From Anaerolineae bacterium (GTDB lineage: Bacteria > Chloroflexota > Anaerolineae > Anaerolineales > UBA4823): 64,000 bases of DNA. Position 1 is the first letter of the stretch. Every line of letters begins with the position of its first letter. Location: NCBI GenBank assembly GCA_003327455.1, contig QOQU01000005.1, forward strand, positions 335,537-399,536. The letters run 5' to 3'. The notes under the pieces were generated by a model. That model was not told the origin of the DNA. It saw nothing but the letters and a program-made list of their open reading frames with translations, and made no database searches. This document shows positions 43,148 through 51,657 of the stretch, one piece after another. The position numbers were made by a program, and so were the translations under genes.

Positions 43148-44266
43148 ATGATGATGCGTGGAGTGAATTGGCGCCATTTTGATTTCTGGTTGTTAGGGGC
43201 TGTAGCGGTTTTAACGATCTTTGGGATCACGATGATTCGCTCGGCAATTGCTGGCAATATCGAATTACAGGAACTGAATTTGGTCAGAAGACAACTCATT
43301 TTTGCCGTTCTGGGCTTTATTGTCATCATTATTGCGGCTTCGATTGATTATCATACCTGGTCAACCCTGAATCAAACCATGTATGTCGGAATGTGGATTC
43401 TTTTGGGAGTGCTTTTTGTTACGGGAGCAGTCTTTTTCGGCTCAGCGCGTTGGTTTGATACCGGGGTGATCTTGATTCAACCCTCAGAGTTAGCGAAAAT
43501 TGTCATGATTTTGGTTTTAGCAGATTTCTTCTCGAAAAACCAAAACCGAATCCATGACTTGCGGGTGGTTATCCAAAGCATGACTCTAACGGTTGGAATA
43601 GTGATCTGGATTTTATTGCAACCCAATTTGAGCACCTCGATTGTGATCTTCGTGATCTGGTTTGCTTTGCTCTTTGCCAGTGGATTAACCCCGAAGCATC
43701 TCTTTCTGTTTCTCGGTTTGGGTATTCTGGCACCCATTGTGAGCTTTCCTTTTCTCGTGGATTATCAGCAGGATCGCATTATCAACTTTCTTTTCCCCGA
43801 TCCCGAAGCACGCCATGGTGAAATTTACAATCTTCAACAGGCTTTGATCAGCATTGGGTCTGGAGGCTGGCTGGGAAAAGGCTATGGCCACGGCACCCAG
43901 GTGCAATTGCGTTTTCTGAAGGTGCGTCATTCTGATTTTATCTTTTCGGCAATTGCAGAGGAATTTGGGTTTGTTGGGAGCGTGCTGGTCATCTTATTGT
44001 TGCTTTTTATCATCTATCGTTGTGTTCGCGTGGCACAACGCGCCCAGGACTCTTTTGGAGGTTTGATCGCCTACGGTGTAGCCACATTGATCGCCTTTCA
44101 AGCGATTGTCAATATCGGCGTGAATTTGAATCTCTTGCCTGCCACCGGTTTAACGCTTCCCTTTGTGAGTTACGGCGGGAGTTCGCTTTTGTCGATCTTG
44201 TTGGGAATTGGGCTGGTTGAAAGCGTGGCTCTGCGTCAAAAAGCGTTGGAATTTTCAGCAATCTAA
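43148..44266 (+). CDS. rodA: Rod shape-determining peptidoglycan polymerase RodA
   Basis: The 372-residue SEDS protein has about ten membrane helices and the conserved GSARWFDTGVILIQPSELAK, LFPDPEARHGEIYNLQQALI, GSGGWLGKGYGHGTQ and the last VSYGGSSLLSILLGIGLVES motifs. It polymerises lipid II into glycan strands with PBP2. ATG 43148, directly after the minE stop, is used; reading further upstream lies inside minE. Confidence 0.95.
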   Translation: MMMRGVNWRHFDFWLLGAVAVLTIFGITMIRSAIAGNIELQELNLVRRQLIFAVLGFIVIIIAASIDYHTWSTLNQTMYVGMWILLGVLFVTGAVFFGSARWFDTGVILIQPSELAKIVMILVLADFFSKNQNRIHDLRVVIQSMTLTVGIVIWILLQPNLSTSIVIFVIWFALLFASGLTPKHLFLFLGLGILAPIVSFPFLVDYQQDRIINFLFPDPEARHGEIYNLQQALISIGSGGWLGKGYGHGTQVQLRFLKVRHSDFIFSAIAEEFGFVGSVLVILLLLFIIYRCVRVAQRAQDSFGGLIAYGVATLIAFQAIVNIGVNLNLLPATGLTLPFVSYGGSSLLSILLGIGLVESVALRQKALEFSAI

Positions 44267-44287
44267 TCTTTGCTTTCTGGAGCATTT

Positions 44288-45796
44288 ATGACACAGAAAC
44301 TGCCTCCTGTTCGGGTGCGCTTTGCACCCTCTCCAACTGGAAGAACCCATCTTGGTAGTGGGCGCACTGCCTTATATAACTACCTGCTTGCCCGCCAAAC
44401 TGGCGGGCAATTTCTCTTACGCATTGAAGATACCGATCAAAAGCGCTATGTACCCGAAGCTGAACAAGAGTTGATCGAAAGCTTACGCTGGCTTGGCCTG
44501 GAATGGGACGAGGGGCCGGATGTAGGCGGTCCTTATGGTCCTTACCGCCAGTCGGAGCGCAAGGAAATTTACCTGGAATACGCCAGACAATTGATTGAAA
44601 AGGACAAGGCGTATTATTGCTTTTGCTCCCCAGAACGACTTGCCCAACTGCGCGAGCAACAGATGCAAGCGAAGCAACCCACCATGTATGATGGCCTCTG
44701 TCGGCAATTGACTCCGGAAGATGCCTTACGTCGGGTGAAACAGGGTGAACCGCATGTGATTCGCTTCAAGACGCCCAAAGAAGGGTCAATCACGGTCAGG
44801 GATTATTTACGCGGGGACATTACCGTTGAAAACCGCACGATTGATGATTACATCATCGTAAAGTCAGATGGCTGGGCGCTCTATCATCTCGCCGCCATGG
44901 TCGATGACCAGCTGATGCGCATTACCCATGTCTTGCGCAGTTCCGAGTGGCTTTCCACGTTTCCGCTTCATGGTCATATTATTCGCGCCTTTGGCTGGCA
45001 GGAGCCGGTGTTTGTCCATCTTTCAGTCTTTCTCAAACCCAGCGGGAAAGGCAAGATGAGCAAGCGCGAGTCTGCCCAACTGTTGCAGGATGGTTATTCG
45101 ATCTTTATCAAAGATCTGGAGCAATTAGGGTATTTGCCCGAAGCGGTGGTCAATTGGATCGCGCTGATGGGTTGGAGCTATGATGACAAGACCGAGTTTT
45201 TTACCATGCAGGACTTGATCGAAAAGTTCAGTCTGGATCATCTGAATCCGTCGCCAGCGGCGATTAACTTTACCAAGTTCGACCACTTCAACGGTTTACA
45301 TATTCGTCACTTATCGATCGAAGAGCTTGCCAGACGGGTCAAGCCTTTCCTGGTACAAGCTGGCTTGCAGGTGGATGATGCCAGACTGATCCAGATTGCG
45401 CCGATCATTCAGGAGCGTCTGGTAACGCTGGATGATGCAGTTGAAATGGCAGGCTTCTTCTTCCGTGACCGTTTGGAGTATGATTCAACCCTCCTGATCG
45501 GCAAAAACCTGAGCGCAGCCGAATCGTTAAAAGCCTTGCAGGAGAGTTATGAGCTTTTGTGCAGCCTGAATTTTGATGAGAAAGAGAGCCTGGAAACAGC
45601 CTTGCGAAACCTGGCAGAGCAGAAAGGTTTGAAAGCCGGGCAACTGTTCGGCATTCTGCGGATTGCGGTTACCGGGCAAAGTGTCAGCCCACCGCTGATC
45701 GAAAGTATGCTGATCTTGGGAAAAGAGCAGGTGATTCAGCGCATCCAGGAGGCTTTGAAGCGGTTAGAAGCCCTCGTTCAAAGCAATCTCTCATAG
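44288..45796 (+). CDS. gltX: Glutamyl-tRNA synthetase
   Basis: The 502-residue class I synthetase has the HIGH-type motif FAPSPTGRTHLGSGRTALYN at residues 12-31 and KMSKR (GKMSKRES) near 258, with the usual zinc-like insert YYCFCSPERL and a helical anticodon domain. ATG 44288 is preferred by the family's start (PPVRVRFAPSPTG). A tRNA-Gln gene follows 40 bases downstream and glnS lies just beyond, so this enzyme is probably specific for tRNA-Glu. Confidence 0.95.
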   Translation: MTQKLPPVRVRFAPSPTGRTHLGSGRTALYNYLLARQTGGQFLLRIEDTDQKRYVPEAEQELIESLRWLGLEWDEGPDVGGPYGPYRQSERKEIYLEYARQLIEKDKAYYCFCSPERLAQLREQQMQAKQPTMYDGLCRQLTPEDALRRVKQGEPHVIRFKTPKEGSITVRDYLRGDITVENRTIDDYIIVKSDGWALYHLAAMVDDQLMRITHVLRSSEWLSTFPLHGHIIRAFGWQEPVFVHLSVFLKPSGKGKMSKRESAQLLQDGYSIFIKDLEQLGYLPEAVVNWIALMGWSYDDKTEFFTMQDLIEKFSLDHLNPSPAAINFTKFDHFNGLHIRHLSIEELARRVKPFLVQAGLQVDDARLIQIAPIIQERLVTLDDAVEMAGFFFRDRLEYDSTLLIGKNLSAAESLKALQESYELLCSLNFDEKESLETALRNLAEQKGLKAGQLFGILRIAVTGQSVSPPLIESMLILGKEQVIQRIQEALKRLEALVQSNLS

Positions 45797-45836
45797 ACGA
45801 AAACGCCATTACATGGTAAAATGAAAGCGTAACGAT

Positions 45837-45907
45837 TGGGGGTTCGTCTAGCGGTAGGACAGCGGACTCTGGATCCGTATGCCGAGGTTCGAATCCTCGA
45901 CCCCCAG
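45837..45907 (+). tRNA. tRNA-Gln (anticodon CTG)
   Basis: The cloverleaf is complete: acceptor TGGGGGT with ACCCCCA, anticodon loop CTCTGGA (anticodon CTG), T arm CGAGGTTCGAATCCTCG. The first pair is U-A, the unusual weak pair that GlnRS recognises. The 3' CCA is not encoded. It lies between gltX and the convergent orphan and glnS genes. Confidence 0.95.
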
Positions 45908-45911
45908 TCTA

Positions 45912-45948
45912 GAAGAGGAGTGAGTTGAAATCACTCCTCTTCATTCTT
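45912..45948. terminator. Terminator after tRNA-Gln
   Basis: A perfect 12-bp stem (GAAGAGGAGTGA / TCACTCCTCTTC), 7-base loop, then ATTCTTC on the plus strand. It can also end the convergent transcript arriving from 45956. Confidence 0.85.
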
Positions 45949-45955
45949 CAAGGGT

Positions 45956-46519
45956 TTATTCTGAGTTGGCGTTCGAGACAATCCTCACATCTTGAATATA
46001 GAGAATTTGTTTGTTAAAGAGATTGGGGGAGCGACCTTTGGGGTCGAGACCACGCTGGGGTTCGCAGTAGAACTTCACCCGCACGCTCTCGCCGCGATAT
46101 GCCGAAAGGTCCAGGCTGAGTTTGTACCAGTCGCGCGTGCCGCCAATGGCTTTGAGGCGATCCCATTGTGGCGAGCCCTGTTTTTGGATTTCCACATAGC
46201 AAAAGTTTACGCGGCGCTGGCTGTAGTGTTTTGTCCAGAAGGTTAACGCCGGGTTTGCCCAACTCTGTTCGATAGGAATGTATGCCTGACTGAGCAGCCA
46301 GGAGTTGACGTGGTAATCCGGATTGGCATAGCAGCCTGCCACACCTTCGTGACAGGAATAAGGGGAGAGGATCAGGCTGAAGCGATGAATGTACCAGCGG
46401 TCGATTTCGACTTCCTGACCAGTCACAGCCAGGGCAGAAGTGTTCAGAATAGCGCTTCCTCCCGTCAGCAGGATTAGCCCCACGAGAATGGAGCGGAGCA
46501 ACCAGTTTGTCTTTTTCAT
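45956..46519 (-). CDS. Secreted protein of unknown function
   Basis: The 187-residue protein has a Sec signal (RSILVGLILLTGGSAILNTSALA) and a mature part of about 155 residues rich in aromatic residues and strands, with four Cys (SCHEGVAGC, FCYVEI, KFYCEP). The pattern of W.....P.LTFWTKHYS....FCYVEIQ...W..L....G...WYKLSLDLSAYRGESVRVKFYCEP looks like a jelly-roll carbohydrate-binding or immune-inhibitor-A-type module. I cannot assign a function. It lies 24 bases downstream of glnS on the same strand and may share its transcript. Confidence 0.7.
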   Translation of the reverse strand: MKKTNWLLRSILVGLILLTGGSAILNTSALAVTGQEVEIDRWYIHRFSLILSPYSCHEGVAGCYANPDYHVNSWLLSQAYIPIEQSWANPALTFWTKHYSQRRVNFCYVEIQKQGSPQWDRLKAIGGTRDWYKLSLDLSAYRGESVRVKFYCEPQRGLDPKGRSPNLFNKQILYIQDVRIVSNANSE

Positions 46520-46543
46520 TCAATTCTCCTAATGAATCATATT

Positions 46544-48241
46544 TCAGGCTTCTTTCAAGGAGGCCTCGATTTTTGCCCAGGTGTCCTTCAGGGTGACCGT
46601 TCGGTTCAGGACGATGTGCCCAGGTCGGGAGTCTTTGCTATCCAGGCAGAAATATCCTTCGCGCTCCAGTTGGAAACGATCACCGGGTTTGGCTTCGCCC
46701 AGGCTGGGTTCGACTTTGCAATGGGTGAGCACCTTTAACGAGTCGGGGTTGAGATACTTGAGGAAATCACCTTCTTCGTCTTCACCGAGCGGGTTGGGAA
46801 CGGTGAAGAGCCGATCGTAGAGACGGACTTCGGCATCCAGGGCGTGCCGGGCGGAAACCCAATGGATCGTGGCTTTTACTTTGCGTCCATCAGGTGCAAA
46901 CCCGCCGCGCGTAGCGGGGTCATAAGTGCACCGTAGCTCCACCACCTCGCCTTTCTCATTTTTCACCACCTCTTCGCACTTTATGAAATAGCCATATCGC
47001 AAACGCACTTCTCGCCCGGGCGCCAGGCGATAGTATTTGGGCGGCGGATCTTCACGGAAATCATCGCGGTCAATGTATAGCTCACGACAGAATGGCACCA
47101 GGCGGGTGCCCATGCTCTCGTCTTCTGGATTGTTCAAACATTCCATCTGTTCGACTTGATCTTCCGGGTAGTTGATTAAGGTCACTTTCAGCGGGTCGAG
47201 AACGCCCATGACGCGCGGGGCGGTTTTGTTGAGCACCTCACGAATGCAAAATTCCAGCAGGGCAATGTCGACCACGCTCTCATTTTTGGCAACCCCGATC
47301 CTTTCACAAAAGTTGCGGATGGCTTCGGGAGGCACACCGCGACGCCTGAGCCCGGACAGGGTGGGCATACGCGGGTCATCCCAGCCGGCAACATGCCCCT
47401 CTTTGACCAGTTGCAAGAGTTTGCGCTTGCTCATTACCGTATAAGAGAGGTTCAGACGGGCAAACTCAATTTGCTGAGGATGGTAGATGCCGAGTTCATC
47501 GAGAAACCAATCATAGAGCGGGCGATGATCTTCAAATTCGAGGGTGCAAATGGAATGGGTAATCCCTTCGATGGAGTCGGAAACACAGTGGGTGTAGTCG
47601 TACATCGGATAAATGCACCACTTATCGCCCACATGGGGATGGGTGGCGTATTTGATGCGGTACATGACCGGATCGCGCATATTCAGATTGGGGGACTTCA
47701 TATCGATTTTGGCGCGCAGGGTGCGCGATCCTTCTGGAAATTCGCCATTCCGCATGCGCTGGAACAGATCGAGATTTTCTTCTACCGAACGATTGCGGTA
47801 AGGGCTTTCCACGCCCGGCTCGGTCAAAGTGCCGCGCTGCTGGCGTAATTCTTCGGGCGAGAGATCATCCACATACGCCTTGCCTTTTTTAATCAGTTGG
47901 ATTGCATATTCATAGAGCTGGTCGAAATAGTCCGAAGCGTGGAATAGACGGTCGCCCCAATCGTAACCAAGCCAGCGCACATCTTCTTTGATCGATTCGA
48001 TATATTCTATATCTTCCTTTTCGGGATTGGTGTCATCAAAGCGCAGATTGCAAAGTCCATTGAATTCCTCGGCAATGCCAAAATTCAACACGATCGATTT
48101 GGCATGTCCAATATGGAGGTAGCCGTTCGGTTCGGGGGGAAAGCGAGTGTGAACCCGTCCACCGAAACGATTGGTTTCAATATCTTTGCGGATCATCTCA
48201 CGGATGAAATCGGTATTGGATGGTTTTTCAGATTCTGGCAT
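46544..48241 (-). CDS. glnS: Glutaminyl-tRNA synthetase
   Basis: The 565-residue class I synthetase has the HIGH motif [15 protein letters not shown] near residue 35 and the KMSKS-type VMSKRKL near 270. The GlnRS two-part beta-barrel anticodon domain is present (about 335-545, [18 protein letters not shown] onward), which separates it from GluRS. ATG 48241 follows GGAG by 9 bases. GlnRS is patchily distributed in bacteria, which usually make Gln-tRNA by transamidation; here it sits one gene from tRNA-Gln. Confidence 0.96.
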   Translation of the reverse strand: MPESEKPSNTDFIREMIRKDIETNRFGGRVHTRFPPEPNGYLHIGHAKSIVLNFGIAEEFNGLCNLRFDDTNPEKEDIEYIESIKEDVRWLGYDWGDRLFHASDYFDQLYEYAIQLIKKGKAYVDDLSPEELRQQRGTLTEPGVESPYRNRSVEENLDLFQRMRNGEFPEGSRTLRAKIDMKSPNLNMRDPVMYRIKYATHPHVGDKWCIYPMYDYTHCVSDSIEGITHSICTLEFEDHRPLYDWFLDELGIYHPQQIEFARLNLSYTVMSKRKLLQLVKEGHVAGWDDPRMPTLSGLRRRGVPPEAIRNFCERIGVAKNESVVDIALLEFCIREVLNKTAPRVMGVLDPLKVTLINYPEDQVEQMECLNNPEDESMGTRLVPFCRELYIDRDDFREDPPPKYYRLAPGREVRLRYGYFIKCEEVVKNEKGEVVELRCTYDPATRGGFAPDGRKVKATIHWVSARHALDAEVRLYDRLFTVPNPLGEDEEGDFLKYLNPDSLKVLTHCKVEPSLGEAKPGDRFQLEREGYFCLDSKDSRPGHIVLNRTVTLKDTWAKIEASLKEA

Positions 48242-48271
48242 GATCCACTCTCCACTCCGTCTTTTGGGGTC

Positions 48272-48300
48272 ATTATAAAATACTAGGATTGTTTTTTCAA
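48272..48300 (-). promoter_or_regulatory. Promoter of glnS
   Basis: On the minus strand TTGAAA (48300-48295), 17 bases, TATAAT (48277-48272). The start would lie near 48265, giving a 24-base leader. Confidence 0.75.
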
Positions 48301-48320
48301 TATAAAATGACATTTATCCA

Positions 48321-48349
48321 TTGGCAGGAGAAATAATTTTGGGCATAAT
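48321..48349 (+). promoter_or_regulatory. Promoter of folD
   Basis: TTGGCA at 48321-48326, 17 bases, CATAAT at 48344-48349. The leader would be about 95 bases. It is divergent from the glnS promoter, whose -35 box is 20 bases away. Confidence 0.6.
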
Positions 48350-48449
48350 TTGCCTGTCAGAAGGGGTAGGTTTTCTTAATGGTGTGGATCGTCGTAAGCT
48401 TGGCGTTGGCAATGAATTAAGAACCGAAAATTACCAAAAGGAGAGTGAA

Positions 48450-49328
48450 ATGACAGCACAAATTATCGATGGAAAACTGATTGCTCAAAAAGTCCGGGAG
48501 GAAGTCGCAGCCGAAGTAAAGAAAATGGTTGAAGCCGGCAAGCCGCGGCCTGGTCTGGCGACCGTTTTGGTGGGCGATCGGGTTGACTCGGCTACCTATG
48601 TCCGCTCAAAGCAAAAAGCCTGTGCGGAGTTAGGAATTGAGTCCTATGGACATCATCTCCCTGCCGATGCTTCTCAACAAGAGGTTGAGGATCTGGTCAA
48701 GCGTCTCAGCGATGATCCCAAAGTCAACGGGATTCTGGTGCAATTGCCGTTGCCTTCTCACCTCAACGAGGAGCGTGTCTTGCAAACGATTGCGCTTGAG
48801 AAAGATGTTGACGGATTTCATCCGGTCAACATCGGACGTTTAGCCCAAAAAGGGCGTGAACCATTGTTTGTCCCCTGTACTCCTTATGGATGTATTTATT
48901 TATTGGAACAGGCCGGGGTGCAAATTGAAGGCGCAAATGCAGTTGTTTTAGGGCGCTCGAACATCGTTGGGATGCCGGCTGCTTTGTTGCTGATCGGCAA
49001 GAATGCCACCACAACCGTGTGTCACTCGCGGACAAGGGATCTTCCGGATGTCGTTCGACAGGCTGATATTTTGATTGCTGCGATTGGAAAAGCAGAGATG
49101 GTGCGCGGCAGTTGGATCAAGCCGGGTGCAGCGGTAATCGATGTCGGGATCAACAGTAAAGAAGATCCAAACTCACCGAAAGGCTATCGTTTGGTCGGCG
49201 ATGTCAACTTTGAAGAGGCAAAGGAAGTTGCCGGCTGGATCACTCCGGTTCCGGGTGGGGTTGGCCCGATGACCATTGCCATGCTGATGAAGAATACATT
49301 GCGAGCTGCCCAAATTCAAAATCCCTAA
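48450..49328 (+). CDS. folD: Bifunctional methylenetetrahydrofolate dehydrogenase/cyclohydrolase
   Basis: The 292-residue enzyme has the family signatures: YVRSKQKACAELGI with the catalytic Lys near 57, GILVQLPLP (near 94), the NADP-binding VVLGRSNIVGMPAALLL (near 165) and the C-terminal TPVPGGVGPMTIAML. It interconverts methylene-, methenyl- and formyl-tetrahydrofolate in the cytoplasm. AAAAGGAG lies before the ATG. A strong terminator follows. Confidence 0.96.
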   Translation: MTAQIIDGKLIAQKVREEVAAEVKKMVEAGKPRPGLATVLVGDRVDSATYVRSKQKACAELGIESYGHHLPADASQQEVEDLVKRLSDDPKVNGILVQLPLPSHLNEERVLQTIALEKDVDGFHPVNIGRLAQKGREPLFVPCTPYGCIYLLEQAGVQIEGANAVVLGRSNIVGMPAALLLIGKNATTTVCHSRTRDLPDVVRQADILIAAIGKAEMVRGSWIKPGAAVIDVGINSKEDPNSPKGYRLVGDVNFEEAKEVAGWITPVPGGVGPMTIAMLMKNTLRAAQIQNP

Positions 49329-49361
49329 CGCTTACACTTCAAGGGTTTCAGATGCGCAAGG

Positions 49362-49392
49362 ACACCGCCAATTGACTTTGGCGGTGTTTTTT
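49362..49392 (+). terminator. Terminator of folD
   Basis: A perfect 10-bp stem (ACACCGCCAA / TTGGCGGTGT) with a 6-base loop, followed by TTTTTT. Confidence 0.93.
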
Positions 49393-49427
49393 CCTTTCTT
49401 CCATAGAAGAATGAGAAAAGATTAATA

Positions 49428-49437
49428 TGTCAGACAA
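49428..49437. promoter_or_regulatory. GntR-type operator 1 upstream of the -35 box
   Basis: TGTCAGACAA, with the palindromic core TGTCAGACA (49428-49436). It abuts the -35 hexamer at 49438. It is identical over 10 bases to operator 2, whose start is 44 bases downstream. The TGTnnnACA pattern fits GntR-family sites, and a GntR gene is second in the operon. Confidence 0.65.
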
Positions 49438-49466
49438 TTGACGTGGGGAAGATGTTATGCTATAAT
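49438..49466 (+). promoter_or_regulatory. Near-consensus promoter of the deaminase/carbamoyltransferase operon
   Basis: TTGACG at 49438-49443, exactly 17 bases, TATAAT at 49461-49466, with TGC before it (extended -10). This is the strongest promoter seen in the window. Its start point, near 49473, lies inside operator 2. Confidence 0.88.
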
Positions 49467-49470
49467 CTAA

Positions 49471-49481
49471 TTGTCAGACAA
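49471..49481. promoter_or_regulatory. GntR-type operator 2 at the transcription start
   Basis: TTGTCAGACAA is a perfect odd palindrome (TTGTC-A-GACAA), placed over the start point. Its centre is 44 bases, about four helical turns, from the centre of operator 1. Confidence 0.7.
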
Positions 49482-49498
49482 ATAGGGATCGAGGCGTT

Positions 49499-50884
49499 AT
49501 GACCACATTACTTGTTCGCAATTGCTCAATCCTGGTTACCATGGATGAGAAACGGCGCGAAATTAAGAACGGCGCCTTATTTATCCGAGATGGATTCATC
49601 GAGCAGGTAGGGGAAAGCCATCAATTGCCCGATACCGCCGATGAGATTCTAGATCTTAGCGATCATATTGTCTTCCCAGGGTTAATTAACACCCATCATC
49701 ATTTTTATCAAACTCTGACCCGCGTGGTGCCGGATGCCCAGAACGCCAATTTGTTTCACTGGTTGAAGACGTTATATCCGATTTGGGCAAGAATGACCTC
49801 CCAGGATGTCCGCATTTCTACGCAAACTGCCCTGGCAGAGCTGGCACTTTCGGGTTGTACAACCGCCTCCGATCACCTCTATCTGTTTCCCAATGGTTCC
49901 CGGTTAGATGATGAAATCGAAGCCGCCGCAGAGGTTGGTTTGCGCTTACATGCCTCGCGTGGATCGATGAGTCTGGGCGAGAGTAAAGGGGGGCTACCGC
50001 CGGATAGCGTGGTAGAGGATGAGGAGTCGATTTTGCGGGACTCCCAACGCCTGATCGAACAATATCACGATCCAAAAGCAGGTTCAATGGTGCAGATCGT
50101 CCTGGCTCCCTGTTCTCCTTTCAGCGTCTCCGGGGAGTTGATGCGCCAATCGGCACTTTTGGCGCGTGAGTACGGCGTCCGTTTGCACACCCACCTCGCC
50201 GAGACTCAGGATGAGGAGCAGTTTTGTTTGCAAAAATTTGGCTATCGACCGGTTGAATATATGGAGCAAGTCGATTGGCTTGGCGAGGATGTGTGGTTCG
50301 CTCATTCAGTGCATATCAACGATGCCGAAATCGAAATCTATCGTAAGACTGGCAGTGGGGTTGCGCACTGCCCGACTTCGAATATGCGCCTGGCTTCTGG
50401 AATAGCTCCTGTTCTGAAGATGCTCTCGAGAGGGGTTAAGGTTGGACTGGGGGTTGACGGTTCGGCAAGTAATGACGGCTCAAACTTGCTGGAAGAAGCC
50501 CGTCAGGCAATGCTGGTTGCGCGCCTGAAAGCTGGTTTGGAAGGCGCATCTTTATCGGTAGATGATGCTCCGCCGCTGATGACTGCCCGCCAGGCGCTGG
50601 AGATCGCCACTCGCGGTGGGGCAGCCGTGTTGGGACGCAGCGATATTGGTTCCCTGGAAGTGGGCAAATGCGCCGACTTTTTTGCGATCAATCTGAATCG
50701 CCTGGACTACGCCGGCGCTCTGCATGACCCTGTGGCAGCCGTGCTCTTCTGCGCGCCTGTGCGGGTTGACTACACCGTAGTGGGCGGACGTTTTGTGGTC
50801 AAGCATGGACGATTGGTCGGTTTGGATGAAGGCGAATTAGTGAGGTCTCATAACGAAGCTGCCAGGCGCTTGCTCTATGGTTAA
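49499..50884 (+). CDS. Amidohydrolase, probable 8-oxoguanine deaminase
   Basis: The 461-residue enzyme of the amidohydrolase superfamily has the metal ligands: NTHHHFYQTL near residue 63, HTHLAETQDEEQF near 230, His in WFAHSVH near 265, and Asp in GLGVDGSASND near 320. The sequence resembles the COG0402 group of 8-oxoguanine deaminase and hydroxydechloroatrazine ethylaminohydrolase (ending LHDPVAAVLFCAPVRVDYTVVGG). 8-oxoguanine would give urate and ammonia; other amino-purines or triazines are possible. It is the first gene of the operon at the strong promoter and is followed after 17 bases by the GntR gene. Confidence 0.85.
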   Translation: MTTLLVRNCSILVTMDEKRREIKNGALFIRDGFIEQVGESHQLPDTADEILDLSDHIVFPGLINTHHHFYQTLTRVVPDAQNANLFHWLKTLYPIWARMTSQDVRISTQTALAELALSGCTTASDHLYLFPNGSRLDDEIEAAAEVGLRLHASRGSMSLGESKGGLPPDSVVEDEESILRDSQRLIEQYHDPKAGSMVQIVLAPCSPFSVSGELMRQSALLAREYGVRLHTHLAETQDEEQFCLQKFGYRPVEYMEQVDWLGEDVWFAHSVHINDAEIEIYRKTGSGVAHCPTSNMRLASGIAPVLKMLSRGVKVGLGVDGSASNDGSNLLEEARQAMLVARLKAGLEGASLSVDDAPPLMTARQALEIATRGGAAVLGRSDIGSLEVGKCADFFAINLNRLDYAGALHDPVAAVLFCAPVRVDYTVVGGRFVVKHGRLVGLDEGELVRSHNEAARRLLYG

Positions 50885-50901
50885 GTCTTGATGAGGATGC
50901 A

Positions 50902-51645
50902 ATGACCGACGCAACGCAAGGTTTGCAAGAACGATTAGCTCTGCTGATTGCCAATACTCCACCCGGTGAGCGTTTGCCGGCTGAGCCGGATCTAGCGCGT
51001 GAGTTGGGGGTTTCCAGAGCCAGTTTGCGCGAGGCAATGCGTACCTTTGAGACACAAGGTATTATTCATCGCCGTCCCCGCGCTGGCACCTACGTCATGC
51101 AGCCTCCAGCCGTCATAGAGAGTGGCTTAGAAATCCTGGAAAGCATTGACACGCTGGCATCTCGAATCGGGTTACCCGTTGCAATGGGAGATGTTTTGAT
51201 CGAGAAGCGCCAGGCGACAGCAGAGGAAGCTGCTGCATTGGGGATTAATGAAAAAGATCGGGTCATTGATATTCGCCGCTCGATTTTAACCAAAAATAAA
51301 GCAGTGGCTTACCTGATCGATATTTTGCCTGAAGGGCTGGTGGGGGATGAAGAGATGCGTGAGTTTCAAGGTTCCGTATTAGACTTGCTATTGAAGCGCG
51401 GTTCTCCAGCCCTGCAGTCTTCGCGCTGTGAGATCAATGTTGTTCAGGCAAATCGTGACCTGGCAAAGATCTTTGGTATTCAACGCGGTGATGGGTTATT
51501 GATGTTTCGCGCCTGGCTGTACACGGTAAGCGGTCAGGTGGTCGACTATTCCTTCAGTTATTTCTTGCCCGGCTACTTTCGCTTTCATGTGGTGCGGAGA
51601 GTCGGGCAAGTTCTTAACCCCAATCTAAATCCAACATTCAAATAA
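50902..51645 (+). CDS. GntR/HutC-type regulator with UTRA domain
   Basis: The 247-residue protein has the GntR winged helix at residues 1-70 (ERLPAEPDLARELGVSRASL, then TFETQGIIHRRPRAGTYV) and a UTRA-type effector domain from about 80 (RRSILTKNKAVAYLIDILPE; FRAWLYTVSGQVVDYSFSYF). It probably binds the two TGTCAGACAA sites at the operon promoter and responds to a pathway metabolite. AGGA lies before the ATG. Its position as the second gene suggests autoregulation. Confidence 0.92.
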   Translation: MTDATQGLQERLALLIANTPPGERLPAEPDLARELGVSRASLREAMRTFETQGIIHRRPRAGTYVMQPPAVIESGLEILESIDTLASRIGLPVAMGDVLIEKRQATAEEAAALGINEKDRVIDIRRSILTKNKAVAYLIDILPEGLVGDEEMREFQGSVLDLLLKRGSPALQSSRCEINVVQANRDLAKIFGIQRGDGLLMFRAWLYTVSGQVVDYSFSYFLPGYFRFHVVRRVGQVLNPNLNPTFK

Positions 51646-51657
51646 GGAGAGTGTAAG

